From a virus, in IMG/VR virus record IMGVR_UViG_3300009180_000007, positions 1 through 46,320 of that record: a DNA stretch of 46,320 nucleotides. The stretch is one strand, 5' to 3'. This document shows positions 20,101 to 26,554 of this stretch, piece after piece. The notes under the pieces are model-generated. The model had not been told where the DNA came from. It saw only the letters and a program-made list of their open reading frames with translations, and searched no databases. The translations under genes were made by a program, and so were the position numbers. Numbering within the stretch: position 1 is the first letter of the stretch; every line of letters starts with the position of its first letter.

Positions 20101-21287
20101 ACGCACGAATCGCATTTGGATCCACTGAGCGACTTGGGACCGGTACTAACATCCAGAAGAAACTAAAAGCGATCCATCATTTGGACATTCCGTACAACCC
20201 ATCGGCGCTCGAGCAACGCGACGGTAGAGCCCATCGGCAGGGCAACATGCACAAAGATACGGGTGGTATCGACGTGTTCAAGTATGTCCAAGAGGGTTCA
20301 GCCGATTACCTTTCGTGGCAGATATTGGCGAACAAGTCGGGTTTCATCAATCAGTTTATGATCGGTGACAAAACGCTTCGGACCATGGAAGACATTTCCA
20401 CCGACGATATGTCGCCTGAGCAGATGATTGCGATTGCAACCGGGGATCCTGGAATGATGCGACAGATCGGACTACAGGACGAAGTTCGACGATTGCGACG
20501 TTCGAAGGGAAGAGCCGAAAACGAGCAACGCACGATCAGTGAAGCGATTCGCGAAGCTCCAGCGAGAATCGAGAACTACTCTCGATCGATCAAACAAGCA
20601 ACGCAAGACGCTGAGCACTTGCAACGGCAACCATCGTTTCAATTCAAGACGCACACAGGTACCGAGATTACTCACACGGAAGAGGGAACCAAGAAAGCTC
20701 TTGCCGATGCACGTAGAGACGCACGGGCAGCGTACGAAGAGGCACAAGCAAAAGCGATCGAGAAGTACTCCGATAATACTTGGGCTCGAGAGGGGTATCA
20801 GGGAACGGGCAAGCTTGGAAGCTATAAAGGCTTTGAGCTTTCCGTGAGTCGAGACGGTAAGCACACGATCACAACACCATCGGATCGAAAAATTCCGTAC
20901 GGTGGGTCGTTCGATTCTCTCGAGAAAGTTATCAACGCGATACCAAAGCATCCGATAACGCACACCGAGAACCTAGCAGCATTTCAACGCGATTTGGAAC
21001 GATTGCGTAAGGCCGAAGGGCAACCGTTTAAGAAAGCTCAGTTGCTCGAGGAACGCGAAAGGGAGCTTGCAACGCTTACGAGTCAACGCAATGACAAGAA
21101 AGCTTTGCGTGAGTCTCCAGACGCCAAAACACTTCTCGTAACCACCGAGACAAGTCTGACAAGTAACCTTGAGCGAATGAAGTCACTTGGATTAAGAATT
21201 AGCACGGACGGGAACGGCTTGTATAATATACACGACGCCGGAGACACGATTATCGCCAAAATAAGGTACAAAGCAGATGGCAAGTGA
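14187..21287 (+). CDS. Portal protein fused to DNA methyltransferase and SNF2-type helicase (DarB-like)
   Basis: A single 2,366-residue frame without interruption. Residues 1-410 resemble Mu gp29-type portals (D-P-E-I-R-L-G-L-A-M-R-A-A-P-I and a long C-terminal helix with W-V-T-Q-I-L-C-D-L). A Gly/Met linker (410-435) and Q-M-A-N-S-P (438-443) lead to a small K-G-Y-T-K-D-S-P-L-V domain. Then comes an adenine methyltransferase: Y-T-H-P-S-V-V-E, SAM site F-L-E-P-A-V-G-S-G (770-778) and motif IV as N-V-P-F (837-840). A superfamily 2 helicase follows: G-T-G-K-T (1485-1489), D-E-A-H (1672-1675), Q-R-D-G-R-A-H-R-Q-G (2010-2019), and a coiled coil. P1 DarB has the same enzyme layout, is packaged and protects injected DNA from restriction. 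Here it is tied to the portal. Confidence 0.85.
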   Translation: MNVFGQAIDKTLRAIGIRKTPSLPTKENPRPKAATSSYSGLKFFQQTRDLPLFTFDVIRQMLQDPEIRLGLAMRAAPIAAVEFAYIEGTDTEGKPKWIPGVEAKDPIVAEWVLRQLQNIWKSSLPGIVNSQKWGWSGGEVTIMLDGDTGLLEINELLARHSRDCRLLELPCGTPWGVQIDNVKDGASKVDLQYPYCFFINFRPEDGEKYSASILLGAYSPWADQWLNGGALDVRRLFMHKDAYGGMSIGYPTEDYNVEGQEKPVSAKFIADQIVEQAQAGNVITYPSGNDETGKPKWVIERAQVSANPQHILEYPKDLDAEKRHGLEIPDGAISNDGSGAWEGKSLPMAAFYAGLDTWVTQILCDLYKTLLPLAQLNFGENVSFKLRHKPLALQMLQQQGAKQSNGMQDSQGGDPFGGMGGDMGGGGGGMGGPPSMQQMANSPHAVIAAARKALGYNIHRLGNGPRHAPKGYTKDSPLVINGHEYVGGNFIPNDQIDHATDEQLKEIASGSRSSTPVEAKVSKPNRSIEPFENLNVGLRDKHSDMLQKNRTIKFKDGHSIKVQYDTHGKDTGYRVTHKSADGKTDYPERFSTIKEASDFGAEQLQRKRASGQKPNIVPTLSVPSKPAAPKYKPKRSLTEGNYRYKSKDFFSSGVKAKFKDNIAALQTLREIKLEGRSATPQEQETISKWVGWGQMPGLFDYTLPDGTKSVETEANYKKWSKERQTLKDLLGLEGYADARASTINGHYTHPSVVEAHWKMAEKLGFKGGRFLEPAVGSGYYLGFMPEHLAEKTHVTAVEMDSGSGAITQALYPSADVHIKPFQEFKSPDNYFDLTATNVPFDANQKIYYPKHKISAQLHDYYFLRAMDTTKPGGLIMQLTSTGTMDKISDDVRNLLDENTEFVSAIRFPSDAHSENAGTEVVTDMLIMRKKNPAIPPVTDETPAEAMPKQPYEMNMTNEEIERQRNGESVETRYSPGFTGITTDSLGRLYHWKDGKRIAAPSWNNTELVPDPEGGKDIRINKYFADNPDQILGTLNRSGTMYTGGMKNVERNESYDDMLQAAIDRLPSDIVQTQVKKSEESTVITDELLHEGQLVSRDGNIMQYSNGALKPFSVPEKNVDRVTSMIALKDKAREVLQAQRRGEEPDRTELNKLYDDFYAKYGPLHKTDNRKAMKGDPDATFLLSLEKYNSSDNTATKADMFSKNTQVRGERATTADGPAEGLAISLHETGRLSLSRIATLTGQTEEEVGNDLREKGLAFQDPNGTWMPAAMYLSGNTKRKLAEARHAAILDPTFEANVRALEQNQPETIASDEIGVTMSSPWVPVDRLQEFAAHVLGADMEDFRMSRDGGNFAMTILNDHVEYAHSTRAVWGDFERVMSAAVNGKPVLVRDSDGAIDKDATDGYAEKIATLQEQFREWAFDSDPERTEAMAAIYNETQNTHVDTKYDGSHQTFPGMVDTFKLRKIQQDAAWRIVQTGRGLLAHEVGTGKTSTMVASAMELRRMGLAKKPAFAVKNANIEQFAEEAQQLYPDARILSLGKNFTAENRQEMLNRIATGDYDMVIMTHENIAKMQMKPDTIKRVIGEEIQELEAALVMAQKKQADMDALTDLEDEGKYKKTTKKDRERKSKALQNNIKKIESRKKGIQGYLDKVLRSEDKDAIYFEDTGIDQLFVDEAHKFKGLPITTKHDKVGNIPKLASASARALDMLARCRYLQEQNDGRGVVFATGTPITNSMAELYVMQKFIQSDVLRERGVSRFDDWADTYGEITNDFEFKLKGEAVATQRFKRFMNLPELRNMASEMMDIKRAVDIPNLIRPDKHEHAIAVARSSDMDSVMEEIKERALACRGGRSERLVRSAAGEMIHDSPFIINTDARAASIDLRLYDASLPDHPDSKANTAIKNILDVYHQSKDHVQAVFSDTGIHDTNKTNFSLFKDMKDKLVAAGIPPGEIIDFSQDMSDIQREDAQARLRRGDARIAFGSTERLGTGTNIQKKLKAIHHLDIPYNPSALEQRDGRAHRQGNMHKDTGGIDVFKYVQEGSADYLSWQILANKSGFINQFMIGDKTLRTMEDISTDDMSPEQMIAIATGDPGMMRQIGLQDEVRRLRRSKGRAENEQRTISEAIREAPARIENYSRSIKQATQDAEHLQRQPSFQFKTHTGTEITHTEEGTKKALADARRDARAAYEEAQAKAIEKYSDNTWAREGYQGTGKLGSYKGFELSVSRDGKHTITTPSDRKIPYGGSFDSLEKVINAIPKHPITHTENLAAFQRDLERLRKAEGQPFKKAQLLEERERELATLTSQRNDKKALRESPDAKTLLVTTETSLTSNLERMKSLGLRISTDGNGLYNIHDAGDTIIAKIRYKADGK

Positions 21288-21633
21288 TGACAAGCAAAGC
21301 AGGTGGGGAAAGCTTTTCGCGAAGTATTTAGCCGACAATCGTCCGGAGTTGTGGGACGAACTAATGGCCGAAGGCGACGAAGCAAAAGACCTATTCATAA
21401 CAAGCCGAGTCGATGAAGCACTTGCAAGCTATCGAGGGTACTTGGAAGAGGGATCAAACGAAGCTGAAGCGGTAGAGCTAGCATTGTCAGAGCTACTCGG
21501 AATGGACGAAACATCCTCCGAAGATTGGGAGGATGAAGACGGGCAACAGGAGCACGTAAACGCATTGTTCCAGCATCTTAACGTTGAGCCAACAAAGATT
21601 ACCGACGACGAAGCCGACGAAGAGTCGGACTAG
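21277..21633 (+). CDS. Small acidic helical protein, paralogue of the zeta-like protein N-terminus
   Basis: A 118-residue acidic protein overlapping the portal fusion end by 11 bases. Residues 24-75 (P-E-L-W-D-E-L-M, then E-A-V-E-L-A-L-S-E-L-L) align with residues 29-80 of the 630-residue protein at 23836 (P-L-F-N-E-L-M, then E-A-M-Q-L-A-L-E-G-L-L). A shared helical module on a free protein and on a polyvalent protein suggests a docking or packaging signal, or an antitoxin-like partner. Function not known. Confidence 0.6.
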   Translation: MASDDKQSRWGKLFAKYLADNRPELWDELMAEGDEAKDLFITSRVDEALASYRGYLEEGSNEAEAVELALSELLGMDETSSEDWEDEDGQQEHVNALFQHLNVEPTKITDDEADEESD

Positions 21634-21794
21634 GTTTCAAGCTGCTACGGCATTTTCGGTAATGACAACGTATTGACTGGGTAAAATCCTTAGAATAAAC
21701 GTCTTGACATTTATTCGCCAAGTGGTATCGTTACATTGTGGACACCAGCGATTTGCTTGGTGGGTGAAATGTTACCCTTCAGGAGAAAACAGTA
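21634..21794 (+). promoter_or_regulatory. Promoter region between portal fusion and small-gene cluster
   Basis: A 161-base gap with no gene. TTGACA (21704-21709) is followed after 16 bases by TATCGT (21726-21731), a fair -35 with a weak -10. A weaker TTGACT lies at 21673. Short inverted pieces (CACCA/TGGTG at 21743-21762) and the word TGACAACGT (21663-21671), which recurs in the early promoter at 32011-32019, hint at operator sites. AGGAG at 21782-21786 serves the next ATG. Confidence 0.55.
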
Positions 21795-22145
21795 ATGGCT
21801 AAGGAAACGGAGTACTGGAAAGCACCTAAGCTTTCCAATGGCAAGTATCCAACGATGGACTTCTATATTGCCAAGTGTGAGCAATTAAAACTACGGTGCC
21901 TCAATGGTGGATTCGTAGAACGTACGAATGGGCAATTCGTATCGGGTTTGATGGGTGTATCGGCAATCGAAGCCGGTGAAATCGCGGCATCACACTTCGA
22001 AGAGCCTTTGGTTGTTTTGTCCCATCGACATCAAGAGCTAGATGGCGTTTGGACTCCAGTCGAAGAGCAGCAAGCGAGAGATTGCCATTGCTCTCGAGGC
22101 GGAAATCCTGCTTATTGCGAATGCAAGACATGGGAGACACGTTAA
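21795..22145 (+). CDS. Small protein with C-terminal cysteine cluster
   Basis: A 116-residue protein with a good ribosome site (AGGAG, 8 bases before ATG), first gene after the internal promoter. The C-terminus has C-H-C-S-R-G-G and Y-C-E-C-K, able to bind zinc. The first part is mixed alpha/beta with Y-I-A-K-C-E-Q-L-K-L-R. I do not recognise a family. It heads a run of tightly spaced small genes leading to the zeta-like and MuF genes. Confidence 0.65.
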   Translation: MAKETEYWKAPKLSNGKYPTMDFYIAKCEQLKLRCLNGGFVERTNGQFVSGLMGVSAIEAGEIAASHFEEPLVVLSHRHQELDGVWTPVEEQQARDCHCSRGGNPAYCECKTWETR

Positions 22146-22399
22146 TGAACGCTCTAAAAATTGAGATTGTCGACAATCCGAGTTTAGCGCCCAACTACAA
22201 CCGCGATGAGTTAGATACTCGGGCAGCTACGATCGACAAGTGCATCATTGTCGGCAAGGGGACGGTCGAAGGAAACCCGACGGTTGATTTCCATATCTTT
22301 GCGGAAGATGGTTCGAAGTTCGTCGCGATGCTAACGGGCAACTTGGTCAAGAGCCTTGCAGCAACGATCGAGGGTTTTGAGCAAAGGGGCAAAGCATAA
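22145..22399 (+). CDS. Small conserved-looking phage protein, unknown
   Basis: 84 residues from the ATG at 22145, sharing one base with the previous stop. Mixed beta/alpha: K-C-I-I-V-G-K-G-T-V-E-G-N-P-T-V strands, then F-V-A-M-L-T-G-N-L-V-K-S-L-A-A-T helix. It reads as a small compact domain. I have a vague memory of similar small proteins in other phages, but no function. Confidence 0.6.
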   Translation: MNALKIEIVDNPSLAPNYNRDELDTRAATIDKCIIVGKGTVEGNPTVDFHIFAEDGSKFVAMLTGNLVKSLAATIEGFEQRGKA

Positions 22400-22986
22400 T
22401 GAACAACTGGAAAGACATCATTGGGAGGGTCAAGGCTATCGTCAATGAAGTACGAGACGAACAAAAGTCGATCGAGGCACGTTTGGCGGAGTCAAACAAC
22501 GAAAACATGCAGCGAGAATTGAACAAGACCATACACGACTTAAACGCTTGTCGACGATGGCTTGAGACATCGAACAAAGAAGCAATTGAGGCTCGAGCCC
22601 AGGTAGCAAAGCTGGAAAAGCATATCGTTGAATTGCATGATTGTCATGCAAAGGCAGAGGCGAAGCACAGAAAAGCCTTAGCTTTCGAAAAGAAGAACCA
22701 TGAAAACACGGTCGATCTATACAACGCGCTCGTCAACGATCAAGAGAAAGCCACAAAGCGTGGAGTTCTCGACAAGGTTACGAAAGAGCGTGATGCAGCG
22801 ATTGCGGAACGCGATAAGCTCGAGTTGCAATTGGAGCGATTTTCGAAATTGTCCGTGTTGATTACCGAAGTAGTCAGCAAGGCTAGCGCAGTTGATAAAT
22901 CAGTGTCTCCCAAGGCTGGAAAGAAGGTCGCGACGGTCGATAAGTCGAGACGTCCTAGCAAGACAGCGAAAGGAGGGAAAGCATAA
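22399..22986 (+). CDS. Coiled-coil protein with basic tail
   Basis: A 195-residue protein almost wholly alpha-helical with heptad patterns over residues 10-150 (many E, K, A, L) and a lysine/serine-rich basic end (K-S-R-R-P-S-K-T-A-K-G-G-K-A) that could bind nucleic acid. Its start shares one base with the preceding stop. Could be an internal scaffold or head protein given the portal/MuF neighbourhood. No known family seen. Confidence 0.6.
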   Translation: MNNWKDIIGRVKAIVNEVRDEQKSIEARLAESNNENMQRELNKTIHDLNACRRWLETSNKEAIEARAQVAKLEKHIVELHDCHAKAEAKHRKALAFEKKNHENTVDLYNALVNDQEKATKRGVLDKVTKERDAAIAERDKLELQLERFSKLSVLITEVVSKASAVDKSVSPKAGKKVATVDKSRRPSKTAKGGKA

Positions 22987-23429
22987 TGGGATTCAGCGGC
23001 GGAAACGCGATAGCGGAAGCTATCATGCACGCGATGATGGATTGTGCCGAGTTTACTCCACACGTTCGGGAGTATCTCTACAGGGCAATGATACCAGCGA
23101 TCGAAGCTCAGGATTGTGACACGCTCGAGGAACTGCTTGGATGCGATGATTCGTTCGATGCGGTTATGAGCGATCTACGAAACCCGCCACCAGAAGGATT
23201 TTCGATCGACGAATATAGGGCTCTCCGAAAGAAAATCGGAAAGTACTTGTGTTCTGAAGAGTTTCCCCTTGGAGTTGTGTTCGAATACGACATGGGCGAA
23301 CAAGAGCCGTATCGTATGAGCGAAAAGGGGGGGATGTTTGAAGTCTCCTACACGTTCGAAACGTTCGAGCAACTGCTTGGGGCAGCGGCGGATTATCGAA
23401 TGGAAATGGACGGTGAAAACGATGCCTAG
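22986..23429 (+). CDS. Hypothetical acidic protein
   Basis: A 147-residue acidic protein beginning in an overlap of one base with the coiled-coil gene. Helical N-terminus (A-I-A-E-A-I-M-H-A-M-M-D-C) and a closing aromatic/beta segment (F-E-V-S-Y-T-F-E-T-F-E-Q-L-L). The body has short acidic loops. No catalytic motif. Role unknown. Confidence 0.6.
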   Translation: MGFSGGNAIAEAIMHAMMDCAEFTPHVREYLYRAMIPAIEAQDCDTLEELLGCDDSFDAVMSDLRNPPPEGFSIDEYRALRKKIGKYLCSEEFPLGVVFEYDMGEQEPYRMSEKGGMFEVSYTFETFEQLLGAAADYRMEMDGENDA

Positions 23430-23658
23430 CACTAACAAAGGCGAATTAAAGCTTCGCATGGTTCGGTTGTGTGACGCTTGCGGGTATTCGGACGCTTCCA
23501 AGAAGCTCAACGGCAAAGAGTATTGCGGGGTTTGCTACGGCGAGCTTCGCTACGGTACCGTGATAAACTGCAACGTAAACTTTTTTGGGGGACGACCAGC
23601 AACGTTAGACGACATTTCCCCAGGTCAAGAAAACGCGATAAGGGACATGGAAGGATGA
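23422..23658 (+). CDS. Small zinc-ribbon protein
   Basis: 78 residues from the ATG at 23422 (8-base overlap with the previous gene). A clear zinc ribbon: C-D-A-C-G-Y then, 15 residues on, Y-C-G-V-C-Y-G. Such small ribbons often bind DNA, RNA polymerase or ribosomes. An open frame runs further upstream but only as overlap. The C-terminus is acidic. Confidence 0.65.
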   Translation: MPSTNKGELKLRMVRLCDACGYSDASKKLNGKEYCGVCYGELRYGTVINCNVNFFGGRPATLDDISPGQENAIRDMEG

Positions 23659-23843
23659 AAAAAAAGGGACGACCGGCAACAGGATCGGCAAAACGCCGGT
23701 CCATTCGGGTTCACGATGAACCATGGGCGGAAATACAATCCGGAGCTGAGCTTTCGGGGTACAATTTCTCCCAGTGGGCGATTATGTTGCTACTCAAAGA
23801 AGCTCGAAAACTGAAACGCAAAAGGAAACAAAAGCATGCCTAG
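23655..23843 (+). CDS. Ribbon-helix-helix-like DNA-binding protein
   Basis: 62 residues starting in an ATGA overlap. Basic N-terminus (M-K-K-K-G-R-P-A-T-G), a short strand R-R-S-I-R-V, then two helices W-A-E-I-Q-S-G-A-E-L-S-G-Y and F-S-Q-W-A-I-M-L-L-L. This fits a small ribbon-helix-helix regulator. The protein at 32357 shares the same helix pattern (W-N-K-L-K-K-A-A-K-L-A then F-T-Q-W-A), so the phage has at least two related copies. A repressor role is likely but not shown. Confidence 0.65.
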   Translation: MKKKGRPATGSAKRRSIRVHDEPWAEIQSGAELSGYNFSQWAIMLLLKEARKLKRKRKQKHA

Positions 23844-25728
23844 CCCATGGATGAAACAAACGATGACGGAATCAAGCGATCCTAAAATTCTTGAAGCGGT
23901 TCGTAGTGCGATCGAAGCAAACGAGCCACTATTTAACGAGTTGATGGATTCCGATGAGCTGGAGGCATTTGTCGCAAACAAAGCCGGTGAAGTCGAGACC
24001 ATGGTATCGGATTATATGAAAGTCGGGGCTACGGAAGATGAAGCGATGCAACTTGCTCTCGAGGGATTGCTACCCGACGACGAAGCCGACGGGATCGATA
24101 CCGAGGAATTGTCGATCGAGGGGGAAGACGTCGCAAGAATGTCGCTAAGTCGCAGAATGGCGCTTCAAGTCGGTACCACGGTCAACAAAGGCGGGGTGAA
24201 CTACGTTCTCAACGAGAATCACCGATGGACGCGGCAAGATGCGGGGGGCCAAGCAGCGCCACAACAGCGACCGAAGTTGTCCCAAGACGAAATGAAAGCT
24301 TCGATGGCGGGGCAAAAGTACGAAAGCCCACAGGCGAAGCAAAACAAGGTTATCGTCGACAAGTTGAACAATCCGAAGCAAAAAGCACCATCGGAAAAAC
24401 AAGCCGCATTGAAAGAGCAAAACGCATTTCACGCGAAGCTGGACGCAATGGATAAGAGCGAAGTCGATGCGATGGCTACCAAGCTTGGCATCGATCCTGC
24501 AAAGTGGCCGAGCCGGTGGAATCTTCAAGAACAGATCAGAAAGGCGAAACCAAAACAGCCATCCGAATCATCGGACTACGAAGCGAGGGTGTCGGCAGCG
24601 GAAAAGGAAGGAATGAGTCGGAGCGATGCCCAAGGCTACGTTGAGGCTCAGGATTTACAGAAGAGCCGAACCAACCAACCAAACCAACCAAACAAGCCGG
24701 CAAACTCACCGATCGACACTCCCCCGCCACCGGTGCACAAGTCGCAGATATTCGGCGGTCATCACAATCCGAGGGTTGACGAAGATCCAAACCACGACGG
24801 TATAACCGATCGGGCTCGAGTCGGGGTTGCGGCTTTCGATGTTCCCCCTCCCCCAAAAAAGATACCGAGGATTCCAGGGCTTACCGGAGTCGCCAAGAAA
24901 TCGGAAGACCACTTTGCTCAGGCTTTCGAAGCGGATCCGGAAAAGCTGATCAACGATGCGGTCATTATGTTTACCGCGATGGCGGAACCTGGATCCCCTG
25001 CAACGTTCGAAACCGACGCTTGCAAGAATCTGAGCCCATATTGGAAGTCTCTCGAGCTGAATGAAAACCTCGAGCAACGGTCGAAGAATCGGGCAACGCT
25101 CAACACGTCGCTACACCAAACAGCAAACGCGATTGCAAAGAACGCTTTCGTCAAGCACCTGGACACACTTCCGGAGGGGTCGGAAATCCTGGTTACGGTC
25201 GGTGGTTGTGGAGCTGGCAAGGGTTTCGCGCTGAAGGGTGTTCCCCAAGCTTTGGAGCTGAAAAAACGCGCTGCAGTTGTGTGGGATTCAGCCGGGGACC
25301 AAAACGCAACGGAAAATCCTTGGATTCTCCAGGAGGCACGAAAACGCGGTCACAAAGTTTCGTACGTTTACGTGCATAGCGATCCGAAAGTATCGTGGGC
25401 GGATCCAGGTCGCGGTGTGGTCAAGCGAGCTGGAGACCCTATTGACGGGCGAATGGTCGATGCAATGGTGTTTGCTGATTCTTACGCTTTAGGAGCGAAA
25501 AACCATGCCGAGTTCGCCAAGCGACACGCAACCGATTCAGACGTCACTTGCGTCTTTTTGAAAAACGGCAATCCACCGGTATTATCCGGACAGATGCCAC
25601 CAGAAGCACTAACGATCGACCGGTATGAGCTTGCGAAGTTCGCGGTCGATACGATCAACAATTCGCCGGACATCCCTCAACACGTAAGAGAGGGAGCATT
25701 GGCCGGTACAAAGATTTGGGGCGACTAA
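23836..25728 (+). CDS. Polyvalent protein with C-terminal zeta-toxin-like kinase
   Basis: A 630-residue protein. Residues 25-85 repeat the helical module of the protein at 21277. An A-R-M-S motif (R101-M-S103) precedes a short domain G-G-V-N-Y-V-L-N-E-N-H-R-W (about 115-127), then a long disordered Q/P/K linker, and from ~345 a folded part. The kinase has P-loop G-G-C-G-A-G-K-G (456-463), V-V-W-D-S (D484) and I-D-G-R-M-V-D (R539) as in zeta toxins, which phosphorylate UDP-sugar precursors of the cell wall. It lies between the portal and MuF genes, so packaging in the virion is plausible. It may instead be a DNA or polyphosphate kinase. Confidence 0.65.
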   Translation: MPSPWMKQTMTESSDPKILEAVRSAIEANEPLFNELMDSDELEAFVANKAGEVETMVSDYMKVGATEDEAMQLALEGLLPDDEADGIDTEELSIEGEDVARMSLSRRMALQVGTTVNKGGVNYVLNENHRWTRQDAGGQAAPQQRPKLSQDEMKASMAGQKYESPQAKQNKVIVDKLNNPKQKAPSEKQAALKEQNAFHAKLDAMDKSEVDAMATKLGIDPAKWPSRWNLQEQIRKAKPKQPSESSDYEARVSAAEKEGMSRSDAQGYVEAQDLQKSRTNQPNQPNKPANSPIDTPPPPVHKSQIFGGHHNPRVDEDPNHDGITDRARVGVAAFDVPPPPKKIPRIPGLTGVAKKSEDHFAQAFEADPEKLINDAVIMFTAMAEPGSPATFETDACKNLSPYWKSLELNENLEQRSKNRATLNTSLHQTANAIAKNAFVKHLDTLPEGSEILVTVGGCGAGKGFALKGVPQALELKKRAAVVWDSAGDQNATENPWILQEARKRGHKVSYVYVHSDPKVSWADPGRGVVKRAGDPIDGRMVDAMVFADSYALGAKNHAEFAKRHATDSDVTCVFLKNGNPPVLSGQMPPEALTIDRYELAKFAVDTINNSPDIPQHVREGALAGTKIWGD

Positions 25729-26105
25729 TGGACACTCTAGGGCTAGCAAGAAAAGACGATAAGCAAACGAGCCACGATGGCGCGGAGCACATTAAACCAC
25801 GATTGAATGACAGGAAGTTGGAATTTATGAGTGGGTTGAGGGCTCTTGGAGGGAGAGCAACAGCCAAGGAAGTTGCGAGTAACGTCTATCCAGGCGAATT
25901 TGCGATTTTCGACTCAATCAGGAAACGAGCGATTGATTGTGTTCGACTTGGTTGGGTGAGGGAAGTGGAACCGAGGGAATGCAAGGTATCGGGCCGAAAG
26001 TGTACCGTGTATGAGATTATCGAAATCGCACGCTGCGAAGCTTGCGGTGGCGAAATGGTCAATGGAGTCTGTAAACGAGAACTAGAAGAGGAAAGCAATG
26101 GATAA
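25728..26105 (+). CDS. Winged-helix protein with zinc knuckle
   Basis: 125 residues from the ATG at 25728, sharing one base with the preceding stop. Residues about 30-85 look like a winged helix (L-R-A-L-G-G-R-A-T-A-K-E-V-A-S-N-V then R-K-R-A-I-D-C-V-R-L-G-W). The end C-E-A-C-G-G-E-M-V-N-G-V-C may hold zinc together with C-rich residues upstream. Probably binds DNA. No specific family. Confidence 0.6.
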   Translation: MDTLGLARKDDKQTSHDGAEHIKPRLNDRKLEFMSGLRALGGRATAKEVASNVYPGEFAIFDSIRKRAIDCVRLGWVREVEPRECKVSGRKCTVYEIIEIARCEACGGEMVNGVCKRELEEESNG

Positions 26106-26478
26106 CGCACAACCGCAAGCAGAGACAGGAACCATGGAGACATGGTGGACCGACGAATCAGCGAGACAAGAAGCCATGGGCGACTTTGTTGTCGAGAATG
26201 GACTAGGTGTCCAGGGTATGCCGGAAAACCCTTACGAGGATGATTCAGCGGTACTAGCGGAAGAAACTAGCGAAGAGACTCCAGACATGACGGGGGGCAA
26301 CGATGAAGTTACAGAGACCGACGTTGAAATCGAGGGCGATGCTGAGGCAGCCGAGGCACAAAAGCAAAAAGCGGCAAAGGACAAGCAAGACAAAGCCAAA
26401 GCAGACATGCTTGGAGAAGACGTTGAGCGATCTGACGATGGCGCTGGAAAAGGCAATGGCGGTAAGCCAATTGCCTAA
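26098..26478 (+). CDS. Acidic low-complexity protein
   Basis: 126 residues, strongly acidic in the middle (E-E-T-S-E-E-T-P-D-M-T) with a helical A/Q/K stretch after residue 80. Low complexity and likely disordered. Directly before the MuF gene, it might serve as an internal scaffold, but no evidence beyond location. Its last part overlaps a small frame at 26438. Confidence 0.5.
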   Translation: MDNAQPQAETGTMETWWTDESARQEAMGDFVVENGLGVQGMPENPYEDDSAVLAEETSEETPDMTGGNDEVTETDVEIEGDAEAAEAQKQKAAKDKQDKAKADMLGEDVERSDDGAGKGNGGKPIA

Positions 26479-26554
26479 TTGGGCACTAGCATACTGGGAA
26501 AACGAAAAGTATATGTTTCCCGAATCAATGTGGGAAGAAATGGAACCGCGATGA
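26438..26554 (+). CDS. Tiny gene coupled to MuF
   Basis: 38 residues from the ATG at 26438, ending in an ATGA overlap with the MuF start at 26551. The product is protein-like (L-P-N-W-A-L-A-Y-W-E-N, then F-P-E-S-M-W-E-E-M) with four Trp/Tyr in a helix pattern, whereas the competing upstream extension of MuF in another frame (26479-26550) looks random. It overlaps the acidic gene by 41 bases; the true start may lie further upstream. Function unknown. Confidence 0.45.
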   Translation: MALEKAMAVSQLPNWALAYWENEKYMFPESMWEEMEPR

